A stretch of DNA of 64,000 bases from SZUA-36 sp963704855 (GTDB taxonomy: Bacteria; Pseudomonadota; Gammaproteobacteria; Xanthomonadales; SZUA-36): contig CAVPHY010000028.1 in assembly GCA_963704855.1 (NCBI GenBank), forward strand, positions 62,001 to 126,000, read 5' to 3'. This document shows, piece after piece, positions 7,842 through 17,164 of this stretch; the first letter of the stretch is position 1; each line of letters opens with the position of its first letter. The notes below the pieces were generated by a model, which was not told the origin of the DNA, ran no database searches, and worked only from the letters and a program-made list of their open reading frames with translations. A program made the position numbers and the translations under genes.

Positions 7842-10391
7842 CTAAAAGGTGGTTCCAAATGAGAACTGCAGGCTTTCGGTACGATCACCGTTGAATTCCT
7901 TGATCGGGAAAGCGTAGTTCATGATGATGGGCCCGATCGGCGCCTGCCAGGTAACAGAAATACCGGTAGAGGCCCTGAAAAGGCCGGCATCAAAGGTGCT
8001 CCAGTTTTCATACACGTTGCCAACATCGATGAACAGCGCGATGCGTGAGCCGCCACCCTTGGTGAAAGGCGTGGGTATGGCAAGCTCGATACCGCCTGCA
8101 ACTTTCACATCTCCGCCTACTGCCCGGCATGATTGGCTGCCGTCTTTAGGCCCCAGTGTATTGTCTTCAAAACCGCGTATATCTCGTACACCGCCACCGT
8201 AAAAGTGCTCAAAAAACGGCAGGCCAGTATCCAGTGTCATCACTTCATCCACCAGGCATTCGGGCTCAATGATCCTGTTGCCGTCCTCATCGATGTTATC
8301 CGGATCATCGTAATCGAAATTGGGAACAGGGGTGGCCTGGGAAGTGCTGTCGTAGTTGTCGTAGGCATCGCCATAACCTACGTCACCGTGGACGGAGACC
8401 ACCAGGTCGCCCCAGATTGGCCAGTACTTTGCGGCACGGTAGTAAAGCTTGTAGAACTGGCGGGAGCTTCCGGGTAATGAAGTCTCCAGGCTCAAGCGCT
8501 GTGACGACCCGCGTGTCGGGTTCAGGAAGTGGTTACGTGTATCCCTGGACCAGGAGGTGGTGAAATCCCAGGTGAAGAAATCACGCTCCTTGGCGCTCAA
8601 TTCACCATCGCCGTCGTGGTCGAGTGATTTCGACAGTGGATCGCCCGGGCGTGGAACCAGGTATTGTTCAGGACAGATGCCGTTTTCGTTAAGATCGCTA
8701 CACACGATGGTGTCCGGATCATCCGGGTCGTCCGGATCGCCCGGAACTAAAACTTCCCGTTCAAAGACATATGAGCCAATATTCAGGTCGGTTTGCCTGA
8801 GCCCGGTTCCGGCACGAATGTAATCCACTTCGGTCAAAGGCAGGCCGAAACTTACGCCACCCGCTGCTTCGGTACTGGTAAAGGTCGAGATGTTTGCACC
8901 CTGCTGGTCAAATTCCTGGTAACGCAGATAGAAACCCCGGCTGACACCGTCCTCGGTCGCATACGGGTTGTCATAGCTGAGATTTATGCTGCTGATAATG
9001 CTGCTGTGGGACAGGGCGAAGCCGACCCGTTTGCCGCTACCCAGGAAGTTGTCCTGCTGGATACTCAAGGATCCGATAATACCCTGCACCTGTGAATAAC
9101 CAAGACCGACCGAGAAGCTGCCGGCGGCGCGTTCAACAACGGTGACAACCACGTCGATCTGGTCATCTGTGCCGGCTACGGCAGGTGTTTCGATGTTGAC
9201 GGATTCGAAATAGGTCAGTCGTTGCAGACGTATCTTGGAACGGTCAATGGCCGCCTGTGAGAACCAGCCGCCCTCGAACTGACGCATCTCCCGGCGTAAT
9301 ACCTCGTCCTTGGTGCCGGCGTTACCAACAAAGGTAATCTGCCGGACATAGACCCGCTTGCCCGGGTCGACAAAGTAGTTGATGGTGACCAGGCGGTTGT
9401 CGCGGTCGATCTGCGGAATTGGGTTTACATTGGCGAAAGCGTAGCCGATATTCGAGAGTATCGCGGTAATGTTCTCGACACTCTGTTCCATTTTCTTGCG
9501 TGAAAATATGTCATTTTCCTGGGTCATGATCAGGCGTCTGAGGGTGGCCTCCTCGATTACCAGGTCACCGGTGACCTGAATTTTTTCCACCGTGTATTGC
9601 TCGCCTTCGATGATATTCGCAGTGATGTAGATATGTTGTTTATCGGGGCTGATTGACACCTGCGTGGATTCCACGTTGGCATCAATGTAGCCCCGGTCCT
9701 GGTAATAGGAACGGATTTTTTCGAGGTCGCCGGAGAGCTTTTCGCGGGAGTACTGGTCGTCTTTTGACCAGAATTTCCAGACCGGCGGGATCTTGGACTC
9801 GAATTCGTCCTGGATATCCTTGTCGCTGAAAAGCGTATTGCCCACGATGTTTATGTGCTTGATTTCCGCCGTATCGCCTTCGCTGATGGTTATCGAGATT
9901 CGTACGCGGTTGCGGTCCAGTTCGACGACCCGGCTGTCCACGGTTACCGCGTAACGTCCCTGGCTGAAATACTGCCTGACCAACTCCTGCTTGATGCGAT
10001 CCAGTGACTGCGGTTGGAATACCTCACCCTGGGCAAGACCGATATCTGCCAGCACGGGCAGCATATCCTCGTCCTTGATCGCCTTGTTGCCAGAAAGTAC
10101 GACGGCTGCAATGGCTGGCCGCTCCTGTACCCGAATGACCAGGATATCACCTTCCCGATCGAGATCGATGGCACTGAAGAAACCCGTATTGAACAACGAG
10201 CGGATTGCCTGGCGTGCCTTGGCCGCGGTTAGTAACTCGTTGGCATCGATAGGCAGGTAATTGAATACCGTACCTTCAGAAATTCGTTGTAAGCCATCGA
10301 CCCTGATATCGGAAACGACAAACGGATCAAGCGCCATGGCGGACTTTATCGTGAAAAGTCCACACAGCAGGATGATTAAGATTCTTCTCAT
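7842..10391 (-). CDS. bamA: Outer-membrane assembly factor BamA, with acidic loop inserts
   Basis: 849 residues (E. coli BamA has 810). A signal peptide (1-20) is followed by five POTRA domains (about 22-420) and a 16-strand Omp85 barrel. The RGF motif (VRDIRGFEDN, about 736-743) is present and the protein ends in aromatic F849. Two parts of the barrel carry acidic inserts. Residues 549-602 hold a GDPDDPDDPD run, a cysteine pair (C564, C573) and a full EF-hand-like loop DHDGDGELSAKE (591-602). Residues 690-712 hold a second D/N-rich stretch. These probably lie in surface loops. BamA folds and inserts outer-membrane proteins. Confidence 0.96.
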   Translation of the reverse strand: MRRILIILLCGLFTIKSAMALDPFVVSDIRVDGLQRISEGTVFNYLPIDANELLTAAKARQAIRSLFNTGFFSAIDLDREGDILVIRVQERPAIAAVVLSGNKAIKDEDMLPVLADIGLAQGEVFQPQSLDRIKQELVRQYFSQGRYAVTVDSRVVELDRNRVRISITISEGDTAEIKHINIVGNTLFSDKDIQDEFESKIPPVWKFWSKDDQYSREKLSGDLEKIRSYYQDRGYIDANVESTQVSISPDKQHIYITANIIEGEQYTVEKIQVTGDLVIEEATLRRLIMTQENDIFSRKKMEQSVENITAILSNIGYAFANVNPIPQIDRDNRLVTINYFVDPGKRVYVRQITFVGNAGTKDEVLRREMRQFEGGWFSQAAIDRSKIRLQRLTYFESVNIETPAVAGTDDQIDVVVTVVERAAGSFSVGLGYSQVQGIIGSLSIQQDNFLGSGKRVGFALSHSSIISSINLSYDNPYATEDGVSRGFYLRYQEFDQQGANISTFTSTEAAGGVSFGLPLTEVDYIRAGTGLRQTDLNIGSYVFEREVLVPGDPDDPDDPDTIVCSDLNENGICPEQYLVPRPGDPLSKSLDHDGDGELSAKERDFFTWDFTTSWSRDTRNHFLNPTRGSSQRLSLETSLPGSSRQFYKLYYRAAKYWPIWGDLVVSVHGDVGYGDAYDNYDSTSQATPVPNFDYDDPDNIDEDGNRIIEPECLVDEVMTLDTGLPFFEHFYGGGVRDIRGFEDNTLGPKDGSQSCRAVGGDVKVAGGIELAIPTPFTKGGGSRIALFIDVGNVYENWSTFDAGLFRASTGISVTWQAPIGPIIMNYAFPIKEFNGDRTESLQFSFGTTF

Positions 10392-10432
10392 TTATTCAAG
10401 TCCGTAAGAGTTTCTTTTTTAAGGTGGGTAGT

Positions 10433-11809
10433 CTATCCGACCAGTCGTAAAATATCGTTAAAAAACGCAATTCCCATCAAGCCAAGTAAGGCCAACAGGC
10501 CGATATATTGCCCTTTTGCCTGTATTTGTTCAGACACGGGACTTCCCTTGGCTAATTCTATCAGGTAATAGAGCAAATGCCCCCCATCCAACACAGGAAT
10601 TGGCAGTAAATTCAATATTCCGAGACTGAGGCTGATCGCACCGAGGAAAAACAGGAAGCTGGAAACACCTGCGTTGGCGGAGCTGTTGGCAAACTGCGCA
10701 ATACTGATCGGTCCGGAAAGGTTTTTGACCGAAGCCGTGCCGGTCAGCATACGGCCAAGCAAACCCAGCGTGGAGCCGGTCAGGCGCCACATTTCCGATC
10801 CTGCGGCTTGCAGTCCGTCAAACAGACCGTACTTGTGCATGAAATAGGCACGACTGATCTGGGCCTGCAGTTCGGCATCCGCCGGTTTATTGGTAACACC
10901 GAGGATCAGGCGGCTGGAGAACGCACCCGTACTGTTTTTAGCCGGTACGACAATGAGTTCCAGTACACCGCCAGAGCGTTCGACTTCTACTTTCAACGGC
11001 TCTCCGGCTGCCCCGTATTTCTGCACGAGGGCACCCACCCAGGCCCAATCGGCAACCGGTTCGCCGTCAATGGAGATGATACGGTCGTTAACCTTGAAGC
11101 CCGCGTGGTAGGCCGGGCTGTCTGCACTGACCTCACCCACAATCGCTGGAAGGCTCGCGCGCCAGGGGGTGATGCCGATGCCTTCCAGGGCTTTTTCTTC
11201 TTTGAAATCACTGCCCAGTTGACCCAGGTCCAGTTCCAGCTGGCGTTGTTCGCCGTTGGCCTTTTCCAGTTCAAGTGTTACCCGGTCACGGTCCAGCGCT
11301 GGTGTGATCAACCCCAGCATGGCATGCGACCATGTATCTGTGTTTTCGCCGTTTAGTGCAACAATCCGGTCGCCGGGTTCGATACCGGCGCTGGCTGCGA
11401 TACCACTGACCACTCCAATGACCGGGCGGGATTCGGGCATTCCAACCAGGAACATCATCCAGAAGGCCAGCAACGTAAAAATCAGGTTGAATGCGGGCCC
11501 GGCGATGACGATGGCTATACGCGCCCATACGGATTTACGGTTGAAGGCGTAGCCGAGATCGGACTCACTGACTTCACCCTCACGCTCATCGAGCATTTTC
11601 ACATAGCCACCCAGCGGTATGGCTGCAATCACGTATTCAGTGCCGTCCTTGCCTGTGCGTGACCAGAGTTTCTTACCGAAGCCGATGGAGAACTTGAGCA
11701 CGTGAACACCCATCCGGCGCGCCACCCAGTAGTGGCCGAACTCATGAAATGTGATCAACAGGCCGAGTGCGACCAGTAACCACCATATTGAACCAAGGAA
11801 TTCGGACAT
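10433..11809 (-). CDS. rseP: Site-2 protease RseP
   Basis: A 458-residue intramembrane zinc metalloprotease that cuts RseA in the sigma-E envelope stress response and clears signal-peptide remnants. The zinc motif HEFGH (H22, E23, H26) lies in the first membrane helix. Two PDZ domains occupy about 115-310, and the second catalytic motif NLLPIPVLDGGHL is near 395. Its location between dxr and bamA matches E. coli. Confidence 0.96.
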   Translation of the reverse strand: MSEFLGSIWWLLVALGLLITFHEFGHYWVARRMGVHVLKFSIGFGKKLWSRTGKDGTEYVIAAIPLGGYVKMLDEREGEVSESDLGYAFNRKSVWARIAIVIAGPAFNLIFTLLAFWMMFLVGMPESRPVIGVVSGIAASAGIEPGDRIVALNGENTDTWSHAMLGLITPALDRDRVTLELEKANGEQRQLELDLGQLGSDFKEEKALEGIGITPWRASLPAIVGEVSADSPAYHAGFKVNDRIISIDGEPVADWAWVGALVQKYGAAGEPLKVEVERSGGVLELIVVPAKNSTGAFSSRLILGVTNKPADAELQAQISRAYFMHKYGLFDGLQAAGSEMWRLTGSTLGLLGRMLTGTASVKNLSGPISIAQFANSSANAGVSSFLFFLGAISLSLGILNLLPIPVLDGGHLLYYLIELAKGSPVSEQIQAKGQYIGLLALLGLMGIAFFNDILRLVG

Positions 11810-11818
11810 CGTCAGTTT

Positions 11819-13009
11819 TTAAACACCTTTTATTGAACGGATGATCTTGCTGGTTACCGCACGCGCCTGGCGGTCAAACTCCAGCACTTCATTCAGCCCG
11901 TGAATATTACCTGTTTCGCAGGCGTCAAGTGCAGAAGATACGACCGACGGAATCTGCAGAAAGCCAATTCGCTCCTGCAGGAATGCTTCCACCGCGATCT
12001 CATTCGCTGCGTTGAATATCACGGGTGCATTGCCGCCGGCTTTCAGCACCTGGAATGCCAGCCCAAGACCCGGGAAACTGCCGAGGTCGGGCGGAAAAAA
12101 TTCCAGTTTGTGTATTTCTGATAGATTGAGGCGCTTGACGCCAGCTTCAATACGTTCGGGCCAGGCCAGGGCGCATGCAATCGGTGTTCGCATATCGGGC
12201 ATGCCCAGTTGGGCCAGTACCGAGCCATCGCGATAGGACACCATCGAATGCACGATGCTCTGAGGGTGGATGATGACATCGATCTGGTCGGGCCGTGCGT
12301 TGAAGAGCCAACGCGCCTCAATCACCTCCAAGCCCTTGTTCATCAGGGTGGCAGAATCGACAGATATCTTCCGGCCCATGTCCCAGTTAGGGTGATTACA
12401 CGCCTGCGCCGGTGTTATATTTTGTAACGATGCCCGGTCACGGTGCAGGAATGGCCCGCCGGAGGCTGTCAGGATCAGTTGTTCCACACCTGCGCCCTCG
12501 AGCCCGTCTTCAAAGTTCCCCGGTAAAACCTGGAACAGCGCGTTGTGTTCAGAATCGACTGGAATGATGGTCGCGGCGTGCTCAACCGCAGCCTTGCGGA
12601 ACAACTCACCGGCGATCACCATGGATTCTTTATTGGCCAGCAACAGGCGTTTCCCGCTTTGCACTGCATGCAGAGTCGGTTCAAGCCCGGCAGCACCGAC
12701 GATCGCAGCCATGACGATGGCTGTTTCATCCAGGCGTACAACGGCACTGAGTGCTTCCTTGCCGGCCAGAACCTCGGACTTGCAATTGAGCTGGTCAAGC
12801 GCAGATTGCAATTCCGTGGCTTTGGATGCGTCACTGATAACGGCATAACGCGCACGGTGTTGCAGGCATTGTTCCGCGAGGCGTTTGGCGTTGGCGTGCG
12901 CGCTCAGCGCGACAACATGATAGGCATCCGGGTGACGGGCCAACACATCCAGCGTGTTTTCGCCAATTGAACCGGTGGACCCCAGTACTGTTATACCCTG
13001 GCTAGTCAA
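11819..13009 (-). CDS. dxr: 1-deoxy-D-xylulose-5-phosphate reductoisomerase
   Basis: A 396-residue enzyme of the MEP isoprenoid pathway that makes 2-C-methyl-erythritol 4-phosphate using NADPH and a divalent metal. The NADPH-binding GSTGSIGENTLDV motif is at the N-terminus, and LLANKESMV and PVDSEHNA hold metal and substrate ligands. The isoprenoid made here feeds UppS two genes upstream. Length is normal. Confidence 0.97.
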   Translation of the reverse strand: MTSQGITVLGSTGSIGENTLDVLARHPDAYHVVALSAHANAKRLAEQCLQHRARYAVISDASKATELQSALDQLNCKSEVLAGKEALSAVVRLDETAIVMAAIVGAAGLEPTLHAVQSGKRLLLANKESMVIAGELFRKAAVEHAATIIPVDSEHNALFQVLPGNFEDGLEGAGVEQLILTASGGPFLHRDRASLQNITPAQACNHPNWDMGRKISVDSATLMNKGLEVIEARWLFNARPDQIDVIIHPQSIVHSMVSYRDGSVLAQLGMPDMRTPIACALAWPERIEAGVKRLNLSEIHKLEFFPPDLGSFPGLGLAFQVLKAGGNAPVIFNAANEIAVEAFLQERIGFLQIPSVVSSALDACETGNIHGLNEVLEFDRQARAVTSKIIRSIKGV

Positions 13010-13020
13010 ACGATTTTTCC

Positions 13021-13842
13021 TCAGCTACCTGAAACCAGCAAGCCCAGTGCGAAAAACGGTGCGGCAGCCAGCAGGCTGTCAACACGGTCGAGTATTCCGC
13101 CATGACCCGGTAACAGGTTGCCGGAATCCTTGAACCCACTGGTGCGTTTGTGCATGGAAATGACCAGATCGCCGCCGACGGACACCAGGGCCGTCACCAG
13201 GCTCAGCAGGATGAGCGCTACCGGCGCGATGGTTTCCATTGGCATCCACCTGGCCGCCAGCAAAGCAATCAACGGGGCTGCGACCAGGCCGCCCAGCAAA
13301 CCAGCCTGTGTTTTTCCGGGGCTGATATGTTGCGCAAGTTTTCTTTTGCCGAAGGCTTTCCCGGCAAAATAAGCACCGGTATCGGCCGCCCATACGATTA
13401 ACAGCAATAATAAAATCAGCCAGGGTCCCTCGGGCTGAAGTCGCAGCCAGCTGAGTGCAAACCAGCCGGTAGTTATAGTCATGATGGCGGTCGCGAGGGA
13501 GATTACCCGGTACGAGTTATCCGGGCGGGTACCAGGACGGTAGAGTGGCAGGCGGATGAATACCAGCAACCACGCGATACAACTCAGCGACAGGAACAGC
13601 GTTATGCTGATGCCCCAGTGTTCCCGGTACCAGGTTAAAGCGGCAAATATGACCACCTGCGCGATAGGCAATAAATTTCCTGCCGGGTGGGCGGACACAC
13701 CAGCCAAGCGTATATATTCCCAACTTCCACCCAGTAGTATGAGCGCCACCAATATAGAAAACCATGGCGCCGGCGCAGCGAATATAAGCGCCAGGACAAG
13801 CGGCAACAACAACAAAGCCGTAATCACCCGTTGCTTAAGCAC
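13021..13842 (-). CDS. cdsA: Phosphatidate cytidylyltransferase
   Basis: A 273-residue integral membrane enzyme that makes CDP-diacylglycerol from phosphatidate and CTP. About eight membrane segments are visible, and the family signature near the C-terminus runs GNLLPGHGGILDRVDSL. The start is taken as the GTG at 13842, giving VLKQRVITALLLL as the first helix. It overlaps the uppS stop by eight bases (GTGCTTAA). The longer open frame up to 14187 is a shadow of uppS. Confidence 0.92.
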   Translation of the reverse strand: MLKQRVITALLLLPLVLALIFAAPAPWFSILVALILLGGSWEYIRLAGVSAHPAGNLLPIAQVVIFAALTWYREHWGISITLFLSLSCIAWLLVFIRLPLYRPGTRPDNSYRVISLATAIMTITTGWFALSWLRLQPEGPWLILLLLLIVWAADTGAYFAGKAFGKRKLAQHISPGKTQAGLLGGLVAAPLIALLAARWMPMETIAPVALILLSLVTALVSVGGDLVISMHKRTSGFKDSGNLLPGHGGILDRVDSLLAAAPFFALGLLVSGS

Positions 13843-14575
13843 TGGCAACACCCTTGACCTGGTCACCCGTGCGTCCGTAACGGCGTTCACGCTTCTGAAA
13901 AGCGGCAATGGCCTTGTCAAGCGAATGCTCGTCGAAGTCTGGCCAGAGCTCAGGGGTGAAATAGAGCTCCGTGTAGGCCGACTGCCAAAGTAAAAAGTTG
14001 CTGATACGCATCTCGCCGCCGCTACGTATAAACAGGTCCGGATCCGGTGAGCCCGCCAATGCAAGAAAAGGCGCAAAACTGGATTCATCGACATTCTGCA
14101 GGGGCAGACCGCCCTGGGCAACCGTTTCGGCCATGCGCCTGGCTGCCTGGGTGATATCCCAGCGCCCGCCATAATTGACCGCGACATTGGCGACGAGTCG
14201 CGTGTTCCCCGTGGTCAGAACCTGGGCTTCTGACATCTTGGTCTGGATGGCAGGTTTGAACGCGGTGAGTTCACCGATAAAACGAATGCAGACACCGTTC
14301 TTGTGCAGTTCAATGACCTCTTTATCCAGGGCGTTAAGAAATAATTCCATCAGGCGTGAAATTTCACCTTCCGGGCGGTTCCAGTTTTCGCTTGAGAACG
14401 CAAAAACGGTCAGTGTGGAAACACCCTGACGAATGCAGTGCTTAATCGTTTTTCGCAGGGCTTTGAGACCGGCCTGGTGGCCCATGCTGCGCGGGCGGTT
14501 GCGTTTTTTCGCCCAACGGCCATTCCCATCCATTACGATGGCAATGTGGCAGGGTATGGTCGATGGCACTGTCAT
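13835..14575 (-). CDS. uppS: Undecaprenyl diphosphate synthase
   Basis: A 246-residue cis-prenyltransferase that makes the C55 lipid carrier for peptidoglycan and O-antigen. The catalytic aspartate is D16 in the motif IAIVMDGNGRWAKKR, followed by GHQAGLKALR. The C-terminal SGGEMRISNFLLWQSAYTEL region binds the diphosphates. It overlaps cdsA and follows frr. Confidence 0.97.
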   Translation of the reverse strand: MTVPSTIPCHIAIVMDGNGRWAKKRNRPRSMGHQAGLKALRKTIKHCIRQGVSTLTVFAFSSENWNRPEGEISRLMELFLNALDKEVIELHKNGVCIRFIGELTAFKPAIQTKMSEAQVLTTGNTRLVANVAVNYGGRWDITQAARRMAETVAQGGLPLQNVDESSFAPFLALAGSPDPDLFIRSGGEMRISNFLLWQSAYTELYFTPELWPDFDEHSLDKAIAAFQKRERRYGRTGDQVKGVASA

Positions 14576-14626
14576 TTGTGCTCCCTTTGAAGGAACACTA
14601 TCTGTAATCGCCTTCAGCTACAGGCA

Positions 14627-15184
14627 TCAAAACTCCAGCAGTTCCTGTTCTTTAACTGCCACTACCTCATCGACCTGTTTGACGTTTTCATCAGTGAGCT
14701 GTTGTATCTCCTGTTCGGCCCGATGATCCTCGTCTTCGGAGATATCCTTGTTCTTCAGCAAATCCTTTAGCTGGTGGTTGGCGTCACGGCGAATATTACG
14801 GATGGCGATCTTGGCGTTTTCACCTTCATGATGAACCACCTTGCCCAGTGCGATCCTGCGTTCTTCAGTTAATGGTGGCAGGGGAATGCGGATAATCGTG
14901 CCGGCCGTCACCGGGTTCAGGCCAAGGTCCGACTTCATGATCGCCTTTTCGAGTGGCTGAACCATGCTCTTGTCCCAGGGTGAAACGGCAAGTGTCCGCG
15001 CATCTTCGATCGTTACATTGGCTGCCTGGCTGATGGGAACAAGGCTGCCGTAATACTCGACCTGGACATGCTCCAGCAAGCTGGGATGCGCGCGTCCGGT
15101 GCGGATCTTAGCCAGTTCGGTTCGCAGTGAATCCAGGCTTTTTGCCATGCGGATCCTGGCGTCTTTATTAATCTCTCTAATCAT
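14627..15184 (-). CDS. frr: Ribosome recycling factor
   Basis: A 185-residue two-domain factor that, with EF-G, splits post-termination ribosomes. The conserved RTGRAHPSLLEHVQVEYYG segment and the hinge around residues 100-105 (RIPLPPLTEERR) are present. Length equals the E. coli protein. It lies downstream of pyrH, separated by a 314-base gap that contains a mobile repeat. Confidence 0.97.
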   Translation of the reverse strand: MIREINKDARIRMAKSLDSLRTELAKIRTGRAHPSLLEHVQVEYYGSLVPISQAANVTIEDARTLAVSPWDKSMVQPLEKAIMKSDLGLNPVTAGTIIRIPLPPLTEERRIALGKVVHHEGENAKIAIRNIRRDANHQLKDLLKNKDISEDEDHRAEQEIQQLTDENVKQVDEVVAVKEQELLEF

Positions 15185-15322
15185 TTTCTTCTCTCGTCTG
15201 CCGGCTGTGGGTAAGTGTTTGCGGTGTCTTTGGCAGTGTCGAATGCCATTGCCCGCACTGCATCAACAGTTTGACGACCAATTTTAACAGCAAAATGTGA
15301 AGAAGTTGCCGGAGAAAGTTAT

Positions 15323-15481
15323 GGAGCCTCTGATCTATTCATGAACTCGTATCTTGTGTCCAAAAAATCCAGCTTCTGCGTTGTATATCTTCGCAATAGC
15401 CAGCTATTACGTGCGATCTACGCCTTGAATCTGGACATTTTGAATCACAATCTACTTCGCTCAGAATAAATCAGAGGCTCC
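15323..15481. repeat. MITE-like inverted-repeat element C
   Basis: A 159-base element bounded by 18-base inverted ends (GGAGCCTCTGAT, one mismatch, then TATTC at 15323-15340 and its complement at 15464-15481). A central dyad AATAGC-CA-GCTATT lies in the middle. It encodes nothing and fills half of the frr-pyrH gap. It differs in sequence from elements A and B. The operon would have to be transcribed through it, so it could form a long hairpin in the mRNA. Confidence 0.75.
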
Positions 15482-15498
15482 TTAAAGCGTTTTAACCC

Positions 15499-16212
15499 TC
15501 AGCAAATAATGGTGCCGACTTTATCGCCCTTGACAATTCTTATCAGGTTACCGCTTCCGAACACATTGAAAACCCGGATGGGCATTCTCTGGTCGCGGCA
15601 TAATACGATTGCGTTGGTATCCATCACTCCGAGCTTTCCCTCAATAACTTCATCGTAGCTTAGGGACTCGTGCAACTTTGCGTTTCTATCAATATTGGGG
15701 TCGGCGGAAAACACACCATCTACCTTGGTCGCTTTCAGCACGATATCGGCACCCACCTCGATCGCACGCAAGGCAGCGGCAGTATCGGTGGTGAAAAACG
15801 GGTTGCCCGTGCCCCCGGCAATAATGACAACCCGTCCTTTTTCGAGGTGGCGTGTTGCACGGCGGCGAATGTAGTCTTCGCTGACTGCATGCACGGAAAT
15901 GGCGGACATGACGCGTGCATCGACACCGGCCTTTTCCAGTGCGTCCTGCAACGCCAGCGAGTTCATCAGCGTAGCCAGCATACCCATGTGATCGCCGGTA
16001 ACGCGGTCTATCCCGGATTGAGCCAATCCGGCGCCTCTGAAAATGTTGCCGCCGCCGATGACGATGGCGACTTCTACACCGGTGTTACGAACTTCAAGCA
16101 CTTCATTGGCAATCCGGCCAATGATGACCGGGTCTATGCCATAGTCTTCATCGCCCAGCAGCGCTTCTCCGCTGAGCTTCAGAAGGATACGTTGATAGGC
16201 GGGTTTACCCAC
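15499..16212 (-). CDS. pyrH: UMP kinase
   Basis: A 237-residue bacterial UMP kinase of the amino-acid-kinase fold that phosphorylates UMP to UDP and is controlled by GTP and UTP. The LLKLSGEALLGDEDYGID start, the GGGNIFRG loop and the GTGNPFFTTDTAAALRA segment are all conserved. Its start overlaps the tsf stop by eight bases, which suggests translational coupling. Confidence 0.97.
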   Translation of the reverse strand: MGKPAYQRILLKLSGEALLGDEDYGIDPVIIGRIANEVLEVRNTGVEVAIVIGGGNIFRGAGLAQSGIDRVTGDHMGMLATLMNSLALQDALEKAGVDARVMSAISVHAVSEDYIRRRATRHLEKGRVVIIAGGTGNPFFTTDTAAALRAIEVGADIVLKATKVDGVFSADPNIDRNAKLHESLSYDEVIEGKLGVMDTNAIVLCRDQRMPIRVFNVFGSGNLIRIVKGDKVGTIIC

Positions 16213-17080
16213 CCTTCACCTGTTGCATGACTTCGTCTGCAAAGTTATCGACTTTTTTCTCGATGCCTTCACCGACCACCAGACGGGTGAATGCCTTCAC
16301 CTTGGCGCCATTCTGCTTGAGCAGTTTGGAAACGGTGATGTCGGTGTCTTTTACAAAGTCCTGACCCAACAAAGTGATGGATGACAGGTGTTTGCGCATG
16401 CGGCCTTCGACCATCTTCTCGATAATATCAGCTGGTTTCCCGCTATCGGCCGCCTGAGCGATCAGGAACTGCTTTTCCTTTTCGAGAACGTCGGCCGGAA
16501 CATCATCAACATCGATGTGAGCCGGGTTGAGTGCAGCGATGTGCATGGCGATATCACGGGCGAGATCCTCATCGCCGCCTTCGAGGCCCACCAGTACACC
16601 GATATGTCCACCGTGAACATAGGCGCCGATGTTTCCAGCGCCGCTCATCCGCGTCATGCGCCGGACCTGGATGTTCTCACCGATCTTGGTCACCAGTGCC
16701 TGGCGTGCAAGCTCGAGACTCATGCCGCCGGACTCCGTGGCCATCAACGCGTCCACGTCATCGGAAGCTGCAAGCAAAGCATTGGCGGCAACCGCATCGG
16801 TAAACGCCTGGAAGTTTGCGTCCTTGGCGACGAAATCGGTTTCGCAGTTGATTTCCACCATGACGGATTCGCTTCCATCTGCTTTCGAAGCCAGCGCAAT
16901 CCGGCCGTCAGCGGCAATCCTGGAAGCCTTTTTGTCAGCCTGTGCGAGTCCGGACATGCGCAGGTGTTCGATCGCTGCATCCATATCGCCATTGGTTTCA
17001 ACCAGTGCTTTTTTGCACTCCATCATGCCAGCGCCGGTGCGCTCGCGAAGTTCTTTTACCATTGAGGCAGTTACTGCCAT
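16205..17080 (-). CDS. tsf: Elongation factor Ts
   Basis: A 291-residue guanine-nucleotide exchange factor for EF-Tu. The N-terminal UBA-like domain has VKELRERTGAGMMECKKAL, and the core has the TDFVAKD motif that contacts EF-Tu. A coiled-coil region follows. It is downstream of rpsB across an 84-base gap with two small hairpins. Confidence 0.97.
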   Translation of the reverse strand: MAVTASMVKELRERTGAGMMECKKALVETNGDMDAAIEHLRMSGLAQADKKASRIAADGRIALASKADGSESVMVEINCETDFVAKDANFQAFTDAVAANALLAASDDVDALMATESGGMSLELARQALVTKIGENIQVRRMTRMSGAGNIGAYVHGGHIGVLVGLEGGDEDLARDIAMHIAALNPAHIDVDDVPADVLEKEKQFLIAQAADSGKPADIIEKMVEGRMRKHLSSITLLGQDFVKDTDITVSKLLKQNGAKVKAFTRLVVGEGIEKKVDNFADEVMQQVKGG

Positions 17081-17114
17081 CTTCCTATTCCTTCTTCAAT
17101 TCAGTTTAAATATT

Positions 17115-17158
17115 CCGGCATCAGTGCCGGCCAGGGTCCCCGCCGTCAGACGGGGGAC
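17115..17158 (-). promoter_or_regulatory. Paired hairpins between rpsB and tsf
   Basis: On the minus strand, the hairpin GTCCCC...GGGGAC (17136-17158) is followed by CCGGCA-CTGA-TGCCGG (17115-17130) and an AT-rich stretch. This resembles the attenuating hairpin known between rpsB and tsf in enteric bacteria, which lowers the amount of EF-Ts relative to S2 or offers a processing site. The function is inferred only from position and structure. Confidence 0.45.
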
Positions 17159-17164
17159 TTCTGT

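Noticed and set aside
13843..14187. N-terminal extension of cdsA
   Set aside because: The extra frame is a shadow of uppS; the GTG at 13842 starts directly at the first membrane helix.
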